Shown here one piece after another: positions 23,969 through 36,139 of a DNA stretch of 64,000 nucleotides. Each line of letters starts with the position of its first letter. Positions within the stretch are counted from its first letter, which is position 1. The stretch is from contig JALJCO010003008.1 in the NCBI GenBank assembly GCA_023101725.1, forward strand, positions 558,001-622,000. The letters run 5' to 3'. Source of the DNA: Atherinomorus stipes. Taxonomy: Eukaryota; Chordata; Actinopteri; Atheriniformes; Atherinidae. The translations under genes were made by a program, and so were the position numbers. Under the pieces are notes generated by a model that was given only the letters and a program-made list of their open reading frames with translations, had not been told where the DNA came from and did not search any database.

Positions 23969-25880
23969 AAGGCATGAAATTTTACTGTTAGGCTGAGGAG
24001 GGTTGCCTCCTTGGTAAGGAATTCTGACCACAGTTGGAAACATTAACATGTTGACCAGTTTATCTGTAGCCTGAGAAGAGCTTCTGATAAAGGCTCAGTA
24101 AAAGGTACCTCGTCTTTACCAACATTATGAATCTGGCTCCCAGCTCAGATCCCAGTTTCTAGAACAGCTCTGCTGACACTAAAAAAGCTGGTGAGGAGGC
24201 GTTGTTGTTGGACCAATGCAGGACTCCCCACAGAGCTCAAGCTGCATCCTGTTGGTGCTGAAATATTTCAGTCTTTGTGTTATAGCAGTTACTGTAGTTT
24301 CCACAGGTCATCTGTTTCATCTCTGTCTCCTTTTTCTTTCAACTGAAGAAGCTCTTCAAACTACTCATACTCGCATTCAGATGTTTGCGTGCAGCTGTAC
24401 TTCTGATCCCACCTGGTTCCCCTGCATCCCTGCTCATTGTCGGGTGTCTTATCAGCTATTGCTGCAGCACTTTTAGATTAGCTTGGAGCTACATTAGTTA
24501 TTTACCCACTGTTACCAGCAGCTTTCCAGTACCAGCTGCTGGGATTAATGCACCAAATGCTGCAGCTATAGTTGACTCCTTGTTTATGGATCAGACTTTT
24601 GTTTAGTTTTCTTTTAAACTGTCTTCTATTTTGCACTTCTACTGGTACATATTTATAAAGAACAGGCAAGGTAAAATGACTCGTATTTTTAACAAAACGA
24701 CTCGTAAAATGTAGCCAAAAGGTCACAAAGAGAGATGTAATGGCATCTAAAGGAGTGTGTTTGCCTATTAAAACCTGTGGATTACACTAAGAGACCAGTC
24801 ATTGCTTTTGTAGGCCTTTACTGTCTCCATAGTAACTATCTCAGCGTATATATTGTGGAAATCCTTTTCAAATGTAAGAGGGTAAAAACCCTGAAACGTA
24901 GCTTTTGTTGTTGTTGTTTTGGCCTGCTTCATGGAGTCTGAACCGAACATTTGTACACAGCACTGACAGCACTCATCAGCATAACTGCCATATAGAGGAT
25001 TATACAACATTCAGTCACACATTTCCAACATTTTAGAGGACATTGAACTGACTTCCATTCTTTTCCTCTGTGCTTATTTTGCCTTTGAATAATGCATCCC
25101 TGCATAATGTTGATGATTTGCCTCATATGGCGTTGTGTTTGTCCCCCAAAGGTCCCCGCAATCTGGCTATAATGAATGTCCCCACAACGTGAGTTATTCA
25201 TCTATACACACACAGAAATAAGTTAGTAATAGGAGGGTAATGACAGTCAAAAGCAATTGTTATGTAATGTGAACAATGATGATGAGCGAGCATCCTTTCA
25301 TGACAAACACACATGAACACACACACACACACAGCTTCCAGTCTGCAGGGAGTGCGGAAGAGCGGCACTGAGCTACAATCTGACAGTCTGTTCAACAGAT
25401 GACTCTACGTGTATATTTTCGTGCATGTGTGTGTACATGTATGTCCATGTTTCTGAGGACCGATGTGAGCTTTTGTTAGGCACTGAGGTGTATCTAAATC
25501 GTTGAGTGTCCACAACATAAAAAGAAAGACACTTGTGTTTGTTTGTTTGCATCCAGCCAGCTTTTAATGATTCACATCAGACTGACAATGATCAATTATA
25601 ATCACATATCAAAAGGGACATCCATCACCAGATCAATAGCCATTACTGTTCCTGTTGGAGGGTGTTTGGGTTTCTACCACCCAGATATTTTTCCTCATTC
25701 AAACACTAGAGAGCAGTTTTTACTTTCTGAATCTGAGGAATTTCAAGTTGTTTTTCACCTACACAAGCAAACTCCTTTAAGTGGATCAAATCAACTTGTT
25801 TCATGCTCCAAACTAGAAATCAATGGCGTAATTACCAGTTCCTCTCAAGCAGCATGCTCCAGGAATGAAAAGTGAAACCT
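23969..25880. other. Non-coding; a short CA microsatellite
   Basis: A (CA)n tract lies at about 25316-25332. No other feature is recognised. Confidence 0.35.
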
Positions 25881-25884
25881 ATGC

Positions 25885-26029
25885 AGAAGTGCTGAAAATT
25901 ACAGTTCACCCCTCATCCACTAGGGGCTGGCTGCCAAAGGGAGTCAATCCCCATAGACTCCAATGATAAAAAGGCCAATTTCACAGCAGTGATAAACATG
26001 TTTACAGCCTGCTTCAGAAAACCATTTTA
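25885..26029. repeat. Dispersed repeat fragment (CCACTAGGGGCTGGCTGCC)
   Basis: CCACTAGGGGCTGGCTGCC and GGGAGTCAATCC...ATAGACTCCAATG match a pattern I recall as widespread in fish genomes. The end at about 26030 abuts the next repeat. Confidence 0.35.
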
Positions 26030-26630
26030 GGTTTAAAGGCACTATAGAGGATGTTTTCATCATTTCAGAAAGCAGAGCCTGTTAGTGAGTTTTTGAATAA
26101 TGCGCATGCGCAAGATCAACCTGCTAGATTCATAGCTCCCTCCGCCAGCCACAGAACAATGTCAGAAACCACATAGTGTTAAGCAGACAGCAGGCAGAGA
26201 TTCTCCCATCATGTCAAAAATGCAAGTAAAACAGATCTGTCTTTTGTCTGAACATCGTTAACTGCTAGCAGAATGACTGTTAGTGACCTACTGGAAACAT
26301 CAGATGAGAATGCACTTCTTTTTTTTGTTCTACTGTTAAGATCCCCAAAGGGGATATTAGGGCTCTGCATTTTACCCATCTCTGTACATTAGTACCAGAG
26401 AGCAGTGGGCTGCTACTTAAAGCGCCCGTGGAGCAGTTGGGGGGTTAGGGACCTTGCCCAGGGGTCCACAGTAGTTCACCTAGTAGTCGTGTTGGACTCG
26501 AACCCGGGTCCTTCGCGCCAAAGCTGACAACGCTACCACGAGGCTACCCACTCCAGCACGTCATATCACTCTCGCCAATCAATCACTCTCATTGATCAGT
26601 CTCACCTGTTACCCATTGAATTGACTGTCA
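26030..26630 (+). mobile_element. Dispersed repeat, copy 1, split by a SINE
   Basis: TTTAAAGGCACTATAGAGGA, AGATTCATAGCTCCCTCC, ATTCTCCCATCATGTC, then (after the insertion) CAATCAATCACTCTC follow the same order as the reverse complement of 36140-36560. The SINE at 26320-26555 interrupts it at the position of GAGTGC...GGCAC in the other copy. The element has no coding capacity. Confidence 0.75.
26320..26555 (-). repeat. tRNA-derived SINE inserted in a dispersed repeat
   Basis: Read on the - strand it begins GTAGCCTCGTGGTAGCGTTG (A box) and has GGGTTCGAGTCC (B box) about 50 bases from its start. It continues with CCCCTGGGCAAGGTCCCTAA, GCAGCCCACTGCTCTC and GATGGGTAAAATGCAGAG. It ends in a short A-rich tail (T-run on the + strand at about 26319-26327). 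It is the most complete SINE in the window. Confidence 0.85.
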
Positions 26631-28265
26631 CTACTGCAGTGAAAGAGTAATTGACGGGCCAACAGACAAATTAAAAATGTCAGGAATGCAGAGATGATTG
26701 GCGGATGTTTTTTCAGCCCCATTACTTTCACAGCTGATGTAAACTGATTTTATATTTAATGTGCTGATGACATGTTTTTGACATTTTTTGCCATATTTTA
26801 TAGACCAAAACGTTCTTCGTGATGATCTATGTAACAGAAACAAGCGCAGCTGCATAGATGAGTTTTTAGAAAACATCGCTGCATTTCAGCACATCTGACC
26901 AGACTGTGGCGCTGTCAGTCGAAACTGGACGTGACGTCTGCCAGAGAGTGTTCTCAGTTTATTTAGCATTTAAGTCAATGGCTTCATTGTGGTTTTTAAG
27001 TTCCTTTACCAGTTTTACAGACAAACAGTAACAACTCAGCCTTCAAATTGTATTACCAGTTTATGGTTAAAAGCTCATAAGCAGTGTTAGTTTATTTAGG
27101 TTTCCTACAGATCCTAAATTTTATTTTGTAGTGGACAAAGCAGCAGATCGGACTTGCCGGTTACCAGCAGGACCTCTTTCCACGTCTCTCTAATCTACAG
27201 CGTCCGTTTACTGGAGCTTTAGCCACCAACGTGTTGAGACTTCTAATACATGAAACTGCGATCATGTCCTCTGGAATATTCTTTTTCAACCATCATTTAT
27301 CAGATCGATCATACAGCTACTGTACGGACGGACAGCTGCGGCTCGGTTATATCAATACTTCCCCGCCCTTCAGATTTCCTCCAGCTGCTTCCAAAGATGC
27401 ATCCTTCCCTCCATCCGCATCTTTAGAAACGGGAGCTATTTAAAACTTACTTGAACCATGTAAGTTGTTATCTTCTCATTTTTGAAAGTCTAATTTATTA
27501 CCGTGGCTAGCTCGCGGCTAACTCATTAGCCGGTTAGCAGCAAGCTAACGCAGGGAACGAGTGCCTCTTCTTTGTCACGCCTGGCTCTATGTCAAACCTG
27601 TGCAGCTCCTTAACAGTTGTTGGTCTGCTTGTGCTGTTCTGGGTCCTTACAGTTCTGAGTCCGCTCGTTGTGTCGGCATTGCAGGCTTTTCGCTGAACCG
27701 AGTGGACTTGGGGCTGGGAGACAGACTGTAGGCAGTTGGCTACACTTCTACTCTGGCTCCAGTTTGTAAAATGTGATTTCCCCAAATTCCTCAGCATTAT
27801 CACACTCTTTTGAACTGGCTGATGATCCCACCACACAAACCAGTTCCAATCTAGCTGTTCTGGAGCCATATTTCATGTTTTCCACAGCTTAGATTATACA
27901 TGTAAATCAATGAGCGGACCACAACTCCATATTTCGCTGACGTCATGTCACGAAGGCTAGATTCGCTAGTGAAAGGCTGTTAGCGCTTAGCCATGCCTCT
28001 TTAACATCGGATATTTACGTACATACACATCTGATTAACGTCTAACTGCACAGAACTACTTATTTTTTCTTGGTGTGTTGTTGTATGGCAAAGTTACTTG
28101 AAGTTAAGGTCGTGTCATCAGCACTTTAGGGCATTTAATTAATAACACATGGGGTAGTAAACCCAATTTCTTGGACTATTGCGAAAATTGTTAAAAAAAC
28201 ATCTTCTATAATGTATTTAATAGGTCAATCCATGACAAGTGGGAGAAGTGTTTTTTTCCTTGTAA
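26631..28265. other. Non-coding, repeat-like composition
   Basis: It has several TTAGC/GCTAA-rich stretches (for example about 27505-27550) and CpG-containing sequence typical of fish repeats. No gene is recognised. A - strand frame at 27534-27869 matches no family I know. Confidence 0.3.
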
Positions 28266-28700
28266 CTTATCTGTTTAGATGTTATTTAATCTTGAAATTA
28301 CACATAATGAGGGGCGTGTATTTTGATTGACAGGTGGCAAATGGGCTGTCAGTGCGAGCGCTGGTGGTTAGTGGCTTGCTTCCTGCTTGCTCCCAGGAAG
28401 GCCTTCTCCTGTAACAGCCTATCACAACTGTGGTTTTTAGTTTCAGTTTAAACAGTGCACCTTAGCTTTAGCCCGCTTACCTCTGTTAGTTCCAGTTAGC
28501 TCGGTTAGCTCTTGGCTACAGGTAGCTCAGAGTTTGATGGGTGTTCCAGCCTCATGCTCTTAGCCCCCTTCGCAGCTCCACTTCTTTGCCCATTTCTGTA
28601 TTTTCTGGGAAGGATGAGACATGTGATGCGGCCAAGATGGCGACAGTGGGGACCGCCTACCGAACTTTGGTTTAGCTCTTCAGGAAAGACAGTCCCACTT
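28266..28700. repeat. Probable dispersed repeat fragment (GCCAAGATGGCGACAG)
   Basis: TTAGCTTTAGCCCGC, GGTTAGCTCTTGGCT and GCCAAGATGGCGACAG are typical of fish repeats that often accompany the GGGGCTGGCT unit at 25885. The two may be ends of one disrupted element. This is judged from composition and memory only. Confidence 0.25.
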
Positions 28701-29998
28701 TATATAGACTATAAATGCAGAGTAATTGAAATACAAAACACATTGCAAAGTTTGAGTTCAGACCATTTTATTATCTGTCTGCTTCTATTGGCATTTTACA
28801 TGTAGGTTACACATAATCAAAAAATTGTATCCCTTCATGCCATGCATTTTTGGAAATTTACGTACAAACATACTTTTCAGCAATTTCATCTAACACTGTT
28901 TTTGCACACTGGCACCCCAGGCTGGTTTTCTGCTGAAGAAGCTCCTTTAAGCACACACATAAACACCTTGCTGACATTTTAACAGTCAGAAGCAGCTGGT
29001 GACCAATCCAACTTTTCCCAGTGGAGAGGAAGAAAGTTCACATCCGGTTGCACAGACTCTGCTGACAACTCAAAGCCTGGAACAATCCAAAGAGCTGCAA
29101 TCTTCTCTCATAAATTCCACCCTTATGAGGATGTTGCACTGATGTCTATTCATTCTGCACAGCCTAACCTACATCGTAGCCCCTAACCTTAACCTGATCT
29201 TAATTTTACACCTCATGAGTGATGTTTCTGCTCCATTAGGTGCTGGCTTTAGAGCCAAAAAGGACTATTACAACTGACAAGGTTAGTGATTCTACCACCA
29301 AAGGTGATAATGAGGTAACAGAGACAAGAACACACAACACATGCCTGAAGTGATATGCAAATTAACCCATGACATTGACTTGGGATGCGCTGAGCAGCCA
29401 AATGCTGTTGGAAAAAAGTCACTGTAATCCTTTAAGTGTGAAAATCTGCATACAAGCAGATATTTTCAGAGAGAGGGAGTATGTTTCTTTTTTCTTTACT
29501 GTGGTTGTGGAGACATGTCTGTTTAAAAACATTTACCATTTACATAAAAACAGAAATTCAATGTGTTCAATTCACTGAATTAATTACTACTTAATTTAAT
29601 AACTTGTTGAACTTGAACTTGAACTTGAACTTCGGGGAGAAAAAAATATTTTTTTTTTTTTTTTTTTTTCTTTTCATTTCATTAATTCATTTCTTATCTT
29701 CTTCTTTCAGGATGGACATGGCTTATTTGCACCAAGATTTAGTTTTTGTGTCTTTTTATCTTCTGAGAAGAAAATGCTGGCATAGAAGCAATCGTTTGAG
29801 TTTTTCAGCACAGTCTTGATCATTTAGAAGCAAACGTGTTCCTTCCTTTTGCTTTTACTTTCACCAAATGAATGGGAGGGTTGTGTATTTTAGAAAAATA
29901 TCAATTCAAGCTCAGATGAAAAATATCAGATGACATATCATGTCATTAATTAACAAAAACTAAACTGAAATGTCAACGCACTGTGTGAAAAACCAAGC
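28701..29998. other. Non-coding; minisatellite and T-run
   Basis: TTGAAC repeats about four times at 29607-29632, followed by a T-run at 29649-29669. No gene is recognised. Confidence 0.35.
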
Positions 29999-30780
29999 GC
30001 GCTCTATAGTTCAATAGTTTGTAGAGTACCCTTTAGCAGTAAAAACCTGGTGCAATTGTTTAGGAAGTTGTCAGTCTCTCACCTTGCTTGGGGGAATTTT
30101 GGCCTACATTTCTTTACAAAGTTGCTTTAGTTCATTGGGGTTTGATGCAGAGTTGGGGTTTTTTGTTGGTTTTTTTTTCCCTTCCAGAGCATTGCCCTGT
30201 GTAACTTTGTAGTGAACTTACCGCAACAGCCTGAGTTTTCAGCACTTCACTGCTACTTACCCCTCTTGTTCCTTTGGAAGGAGTAAGGATACACTTTGTT
30301 TCTTTGCCCCCCTTTTCTTATTTCCTATTCAATAAGTGATGAAACTGTGGAATATGTAATGTTTTTGTTCATTTGGCATTGCAAGCCCAAACATATTTGA
30401 AAATAACATAATTTTCCTGATTTAGGGTCTGTGTGCTGCCACATTGGAAGTGAAATAAAACAACTAAGATGTAACTGAAGCACAGACTTTCAGGTTTAAT
30501 TCAAAGAGTTGAGCAAAAATATTCTATGAAATATTGAGGATGTCCTGCCATTTTTATGCAGACTCCTTATTTCAGGGAAGATCAACAAAACTGAATCTGA
30601 AATGTTTATTTTCTGTACTATGTTGAGAATCCTTTGCAGGTAATGACTGCTGTCTGGAACCCATGAGCATCACCAAACTTTCTCCTTTGTGACATGTTGC
30701 TTAACTATTCTTGCAGCTGTTTTTAGTTGTTTTTCATAGTCACTCAAAATTCTTGTGAACACAGGACAAAAAAAAATGAA
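29999..30780. repeat. Suspected remnant of a fish DNA-transposon repeat
   Basis: GGAATTTTGGCCTACATTTC, TTAGTTCATTGGGGTTTG, AATATTGAGGATGTCCTGCC and CTGTCTGGAACCCATGAGC are phrases I recall from a dispersed fish repeat. No intact coding frame remains. Family and ends are uncertain. Confidence 0.3.
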
Positions 30781-31760
30781 ACAAATACTTGGAATAATAT
30801 GCAAACAAGCAGAGTGAAATTAATTAATTTTTATAATCTCCCATATTGTAATAGTTTTAGCTCAGGAAAACTAAAATCTAAATACAATCTTGAAAAGTAG
30901 CAACATAGCAAGGGGCTAAAACATATTAACTTAAGTGCAGAGGATGTTTCTTTGAATATTTTTGCAATATTTGATTAAACTGGGTTCACTGGGGTATGAC
31001 TCACCTAGGGTATGATTAATTAAAAGCTTTACATGTATAAACATTATAATCATCTGTAAAACTAATAGGAAAAATCTGCCAATCACTTCTGCTCTTATTG
31101 TGTGTTTTATTTGTGTATTCGGCAATTCAACAGGTAATAGGTGTAGAATGATCGAGAGAAGGCTTTCTTCATTTTGGGCTCAACTTTATTCCCAGCTTTC
31201 TATTATGTCTAAACTCTAGCCGCAACATACAGCACACAGCGAGCAGGTTTTTCTGTCTGTCCGCAAACAGTTGTCTCCTGCTGTACAGCAGTGCTGTACG
31301 TAAACTGAAGTAACCACCAACATTAGTTCTATCAGTGGCGGTTCTACATTGAATTACTCCCCGGGCTGAGACACCCACAAATTTTTGCACCGTCCATGTT
31401 TGATGATGAAAAAAAGATATGAAATAGATATTTCTCAATTGCCCAAATCCTCAATAAGATCATTTGAAATTCACACTTAAGAGAGCCCAGTTATTCTTCT
31501 GTTGCAATTACAACAGGAAACAAAACAGTTAACACAATACTGCACAAAGCGCTATAAGTTATCAGACCTTAAAAAAATAACTATAAATGTGTCAAAAATG
31601 TATAAAATGAGATGAGATAATATAACAAACAATGATATAGATTATTAAGAATAAACAAATAAGTTATAGAATAAACATTCTGAATAGCACAAATCCTTCA
31701 TTTCACAAATAACACACTTAAGAGTTAAGGTGTGACCGACTAACAGTCCAGCTGACTCAG
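30781..31760. other. Non-coding AT-rich sequence
   Basis: No gene, RNA or clear repeat is recognised. Confidence 0.35.
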
Positions 31761-31798
<38 letters not shown>

Positions 31799-32340
31799 GG
31801 AAGAGAATTATATTTATTATTTAATTTATTATATTATATTTATAAAATAAGAAAGAGAAAAAAAAAAAATAAAGAAAATACATAAAAAAATTAAAAAATA
31901 AAAAATATATTTAAATTGTGATGTCACAATAAAATAACAAAGAAAACTGAAAAAAATAAAAAAATTTAAAAATTTGGGTAAGGGTGGGGGGGGGGGGAGG
32001 GGGGGGTGGGGGGTAGGGGAGGAGTGCCGAGACAGCCTCAGGGGGACACAGGGGAAACCGGGAAGAGGATCAAAACACAAAAAACCCCAGGGGAAATAGG
32101 GGGAAAAGAGAAAAAGAAAAAAGTAGAAATTTGGATTAGGTGGGAGTGAGGAAGGAAAAAAAAAAGGGAGGGGGGGGATGGAGGGGAGCTGGTGAGCAGC
32201 AGGTGAAGAAGGAAGAAGAAAAAAGGGGGGAAGAGGAGAGATGATAACAGACAGTAAAAACAAGACAAAAGAAAGGTGAGGGATCCGGGTAGAGGGGATG
32301 ACACTGTGGAGGGTGTGGGGGGGAATTTAGTGAGAGTGCT
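31761..32340. other. Purine-rich low-complexity block, probable assembly artefact
   Basis: It starts with a run of 35 A then 5 G. Several hundred bases follow that are nearly all A/G on this strand, with A-runs and G-runs of 5-13 and few C or T bases. The - strand Pro/Phe-rich frames here (31829-32304) are by-products. Flanking DNA has normal composition. Confidence 0.6.
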
Positions 32341-32504
32341 CTAGATTTACCTCATAATTTCCATTTATTAAGGGCTTCTCTCTCCGGGCTCTGAAAAACT
32401 CAAAATATGGTAACCGGCCCCGGGCTCCGGGGGTCCCCGCTTTCCCGTCCCACCACCCCTTTGCCCCAGAAAGATCATCCAAGAAATATATTTACCCGCA
32501 ATGG

Positions 32505-32690
32505 AGGCGTGTATTGGCTTACAGATGAAAATACAGTGTAATGCCATTATCAAACCCGTTAAAATTTATCTTATAATTATTTTTAGGCTAAATATAATTT
32601 TTCTAGGGAAATGTTGTACTTTCATTCTGTACACCTCTCCAAACGACCTGTGGAGGTATTATTTTTAAAATATATATATATAGCTTTTAA
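32505..32690 (-). repeat. Inverted copy of the 22250-22447 repeat
   Basis: Its reverse complement carries AAAAGCTATAT, AATTATATTTAGCCT, AACGGGTTTGATAATGGCAT and AAGCCAATACACGCC in the same order as 22250-22447. The TIRs of the 21961 element are not found here. Confidence 0.7.
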
Positions 32691-32720
32691 AAACATTTTA
32701 ACATATTCAACCTTTAATTA

Positions 32721-32815
32721 GCAGCCCACTGCTCTCAGGTTCAACCTGAGATGGGTTAAATGCAGAGAATGAATTTCCTTGGCACACTAATTGGGATTGA
32801 TAAAGTATACCTTTT
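32721..32815 (+). repeat. SINE 3' tail
   Basis: GCAGCCCACTGCTCTC, GATGGGTTAAATGCAGAGAA and TTGGGATTGATAAAGTAT match the 3' body of the tRNA-derived SINE at 26320-26555. The tRNA-like head is missing, consistent with 5' truncation. Confidence 0.7.
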
Positions 32816-32949
32816 TTGAAAAACAAAACACCATCTGGCTTGCTGTGCATTAATAGGCCTACTGTGATGTTTCCAATGTCCTGATGTTTAAGGCCCGATT
32901 GTTCACTGCCTGTGGGAGGTAAAACGAGTGCACAGGCGCGAGTGTAAAG

Positions 32950-33160
32950 AAGGAAGAATGAATGGAAGAATGTCGCTTTTGAGGTGCGCCGAGTGCGAGT
33001 GACGGCTGAGACAGTTCTGTTGTAGGTTACAACAGAAGGGGGAAAAGCATAAGGTGCTGGGCCGCTGGGTATGGATGCGCCACCAGAGTACAAATAAAGA
33101 CCTGAAAAGAGACTAACGGTCTCTAAGAGTCTTCCCTGCAGTTGCAGGTATCACTGTGCA
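32950..33160 (+). mobile_element. Possible LTR fragment with polyadenylation signal
   Basis: GC-rich sequence leads to AATAAAGACCTG, AGAGACTAACGGTCTCT and a TCTTCCCTGCAG end, an arrangement like the R-U5 part of a retroelement LTR. Its apparent polarity (+) is opposite to the gypsy pol at 34003-36115, so it may belong to another element. Confidence 0.25.
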
Positions 33161-34002
33161 ATACAATGGTTCAGATTCGAACATCAGTTTTACTCACCAT
33201 CATCTTCCAAAATCATGTTTTGTCTGAAGCTGCTGCAGATTTGCGTGCAGGACCCGCGGGATCCAAAGCAGTTCTCTACACAGTACTGGCTCAGGGGGGG
33301 TGCCTGCAGCTGCAGGGGACGCAGCTGCAGGCACGCACCCCCCAGATACTTCTATTCCATCTGCCGTTCCGAACTCCGCTCCAACTTATGATGTTCCACT
33401 CATCCATCGTTCTCAGTTCCTGTGGTCGGCCTCCATGACTGGCAGGATCTACGGTCCCGCCCCTGTCGCGACAATCCACCTCACTTTATCCAACATCCAA
33501 CCTATAGCGTTGCTGGTCGTGCTTGCATGCCGTGCCTCTCCTCTGCATCCGTCAGAGCACAATTTGGCAGACGCCTTTGTCTCCACAGCCTCCATCTGCC
33601 TCCAACCGCCGCCTACCCCATGCTCGGTGCTCCTCCAGTCTCTTGTCTCCTCCTTCTGTCCACACACCTGTAGGCCCATTAACCAGGTTTCCAGAGTGTC
33701 AGCCAGCCAATCAGAGTCTGCGTGACACCTGCTGCCAATCCACAATTAGTCTCATTCCAATTAATAAAAAAGCAATTAAACAGCAAATGGTTAAAAACTC
33801 ACAGCAAAACAATACAAGTGCAACAGTTGAAACCATTAATAGGACAGAGACTAAAACTTGTACCTTGCAGCATCTCCACCTTGTGACACAAACAAGCATT
33901 ACAGTTTCACAACATGGCAATATTAAAAATCAGAACAATATTTAACCAAATGTCCATCTACAGGTCTAGCCTGTTGACGGGCTTGCACACCCATCCAGCT
34001 CT
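33161..34002. other. Sequence between LTR-like piece and gypsy pol; GC-rich hairpin
   Basis: A hairpin with GCCTGCAGCTGC / GCAGCTGCAGGC stems lies at 33295-33343, flanked by G-run and C-run arms. The + strand frames at 33300-33945 are Pro/Ser-rich. I cannot match them to gag or anything else. Confidence 0.35.
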
Positions 34003-36115
34003 GGTTCAAAACTCTTCTGGTGTCTGTGTGAGGGTGTGTGCAAAACCTGCGATCTCGCTTGTGTCTAGAGAAAGTCTCTTAAGTGACAACTGTTTTGGAC
34101 TGATAGGGCTCGCCACAGTACTGTCTGTTGGTGTATGTGGGGGCTGTTGAACAGGTTGTGGAGGCAGATTTAGCCGGAGATGCCGACAGTTCCGCTTCAG
34201 CACAGTCCCTTTTGATGTGTTAATGAGGTACGATCTTGAAGTAACACACTCCTTTCACCCAGGTGTTTTCCTGATCCAGCTTCATGAAGACTGTGTGTCC
34301 GGATTACAACAGGGGAAGAGGTCTGGCTCCATGGTGACGGTTGTAATAAAAGGCTTGTTTGGCCTTTTCCCCAGCATCCTTTCGCTCAACAGTCCTCCTG
34401 TTAGGCCATTTGAGTCGAAGATTCTTGTCCAGTGTAGGGAGTGCTGTTCTGATTTTTCTCACCATTAACAGTTCTGGTGGAATGACTCCTGTGGTGGCAC
34501 ATGGAGTTGATCTGTAGCACATGAGGGCTATTAGTGAATCTTCTTGTTGGGGGATTTTCTTTGCAGTCCATACTCCTCTCTCCGCATGACCATTTCCTTG
34601 AGGATGGTTAGGACTCGGTGTGATGTGTTGGCTTGAACTGGGCAAATTTGCAGATCTCATAGTTTAAGTGTGGAAGCCCACATGGGATCACACAGGTGGG
34701 GCCACCATGGAAACCGTGGACAAACCCTCTTGGGAACATTACCACTACTTTCAGACCACCCCTTTCTTACGAAGTTGATGACAGACTGCAACTCGCCATC
34801 AGCTGCAGTGGCCATTTTGATGCTCTCCATTCTGCTTAGAGATGCAGGGATGCCCTGTATCACTGCAGCTACGTAGCATTCCGTCTCGCTATGTGTGTCA
34901 GTCTCTTTCATTATGCAGGGTTGCAGGCTCCTGGATAATGTGTCAGCGATGAGAAGAGTTTTCCAGGACACATATTCATCCACTGCCTTGTATCTCATTA
35001 GCAGCATGGAGTAGTAGGAAGCCAGTAAGCAGCGCTGCTCTTAGTCCATAGCTGGTGGCATCAGCAGACACAGCTGTGGGTTTTGTGATGTCATCGAAGA
35101 CAAGGACTGGCGCATTTGTCAACATTTGTTTAATGTATTCAAAGGCTGACTGCTGTGAATGACCCCAGGTCTAGATGTTCTTGGTCTTCAGGAGCTTATG
35201 CAATGGTTGTCCCACTGTTGCGAGAGCTGGGACAAACTTGCCCAGGTAGTTCACCATACCGAGGACTCTCTCTAACTCCTGCACGTTTCTAGGAGGGGGC
35301 AGGTTGTGAATCGACTCTTCTCAGAGTCTGGCCTAACCCCTGACTGGTCAATGAGGTGACCCAGAAACTGCAGCTGGCTCTGCCTGAGTGAACATTTGTC
35401 CTTATTGAGTTTCAAACCAGCTGACTTAATCCACTGCAGCACCCTCTCAAGCACCCTCTCAATGTCATGTTGCGCCATTGAAGTCCCATAGACGATAATG
35501 TCATCCACAAAAATCTCTGCACCTTCCAGACCCTCCAGAGTCTCAAGCATCTTTCGCTGGAAAATCTCTGGTGCACTTGTTATGCCGAAAGGTAGTCGTT
35601 TGAAACAGTACCTGCCAAACTGTGATAAATGTTGTCAGTTTGCAGCTGTCTGGGTGCAGTGGAATTTGCCAGAAGCCACTGGCAGCATCAAGGAAGGAAA
35701 ACACTGTTGCACCACTTGGCTGTTATCTTGTCAGACATAGGTAAGATGTAGTGCTCCCTTTTGACTGACCTGTTCAGTTTTGTGAAATCTACGCAGATCC
35801 TGGCTTTTGCTTTGTTCTTTTTAAGAACAGGAACCATGGGTGTGCGCCATTCAGTAGGCTGTGTCACCTGTTCAATGATACTGTTGCTCTCCATTCTTTT
35901 CAGTTCCTCTTTTACTTTCTCCAACATGGGAAAAGGCACACGGCGAGCAGTGTGCACAGCATATGTTACGCCCTCGTCCTTTAGCTCAATTCTGACTGGT
36001 TCCGTTTTTAGTGTACCATGCTCACTGTAAGCTTGCAGATGACTCGTGTTAGATTTGACCTCATCCACTCACCTCACCAGGTTCAACTTGATAGATTGGG
36101 CCCTGCTGAGCAGGT
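34003..36115 (-). pseudogene. Ty3/gypsy retrotransposon pol remnant (RT, RNase H, integrase)
   Basis: Read on the - strand: the start of a reverse transcriptase (ARRVPFPMLEKVKEELKRME, then ARICVDFTKLN) at about 36068-35700; the catalytic block FVDDIIVYG and QLQFLGHLI at 35550-35300; RNase H N- and C-terminal pieces at about 35250-34900 (DTLSRSLQP marks the C-terminal end); and the integrase C-terminal half (SPNHPQGNGHAERGVWTAKK) at 34660-34300, running to about 34006 in another frame. Frame changes, at least one in-frame stop, loss of central RNase H and loss of most of the integrase core make it inactive. No gag, protease or paired LTR is identifiable next to it. Confidence 0.85.
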
Positions 36116-36139
36116 TGTTGACCCTGTGATCACAGCTTC

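Noticed and set aside
25316..25332. CA repeat considered as a possible CRISPR-like or satellite array
   Set aside because: It is an ordinary short dinucleotide microsatellite; no spaced direct repeats occur in the window.
26460..26550. A tRNA gene on the minus strand
   Set aside because: A and B boxes are present, but the sequence continues into a SINE body and tail, and no clean cloverleaf with an anticodon arm was made out.
31829..32304. Long Pro/Phe/Ser-rich minus-strand reading frames
   Set aside because: They are translations of the purine-only low-complexity block and carry no domain or splice signal.
33300..33945. Pro/Ser-rich + strand frames considered as gypsy gag
   Set aside because: The pol remnant is on the other strand, no zinc knuckle is present, and the frames overlap each other in several phases.
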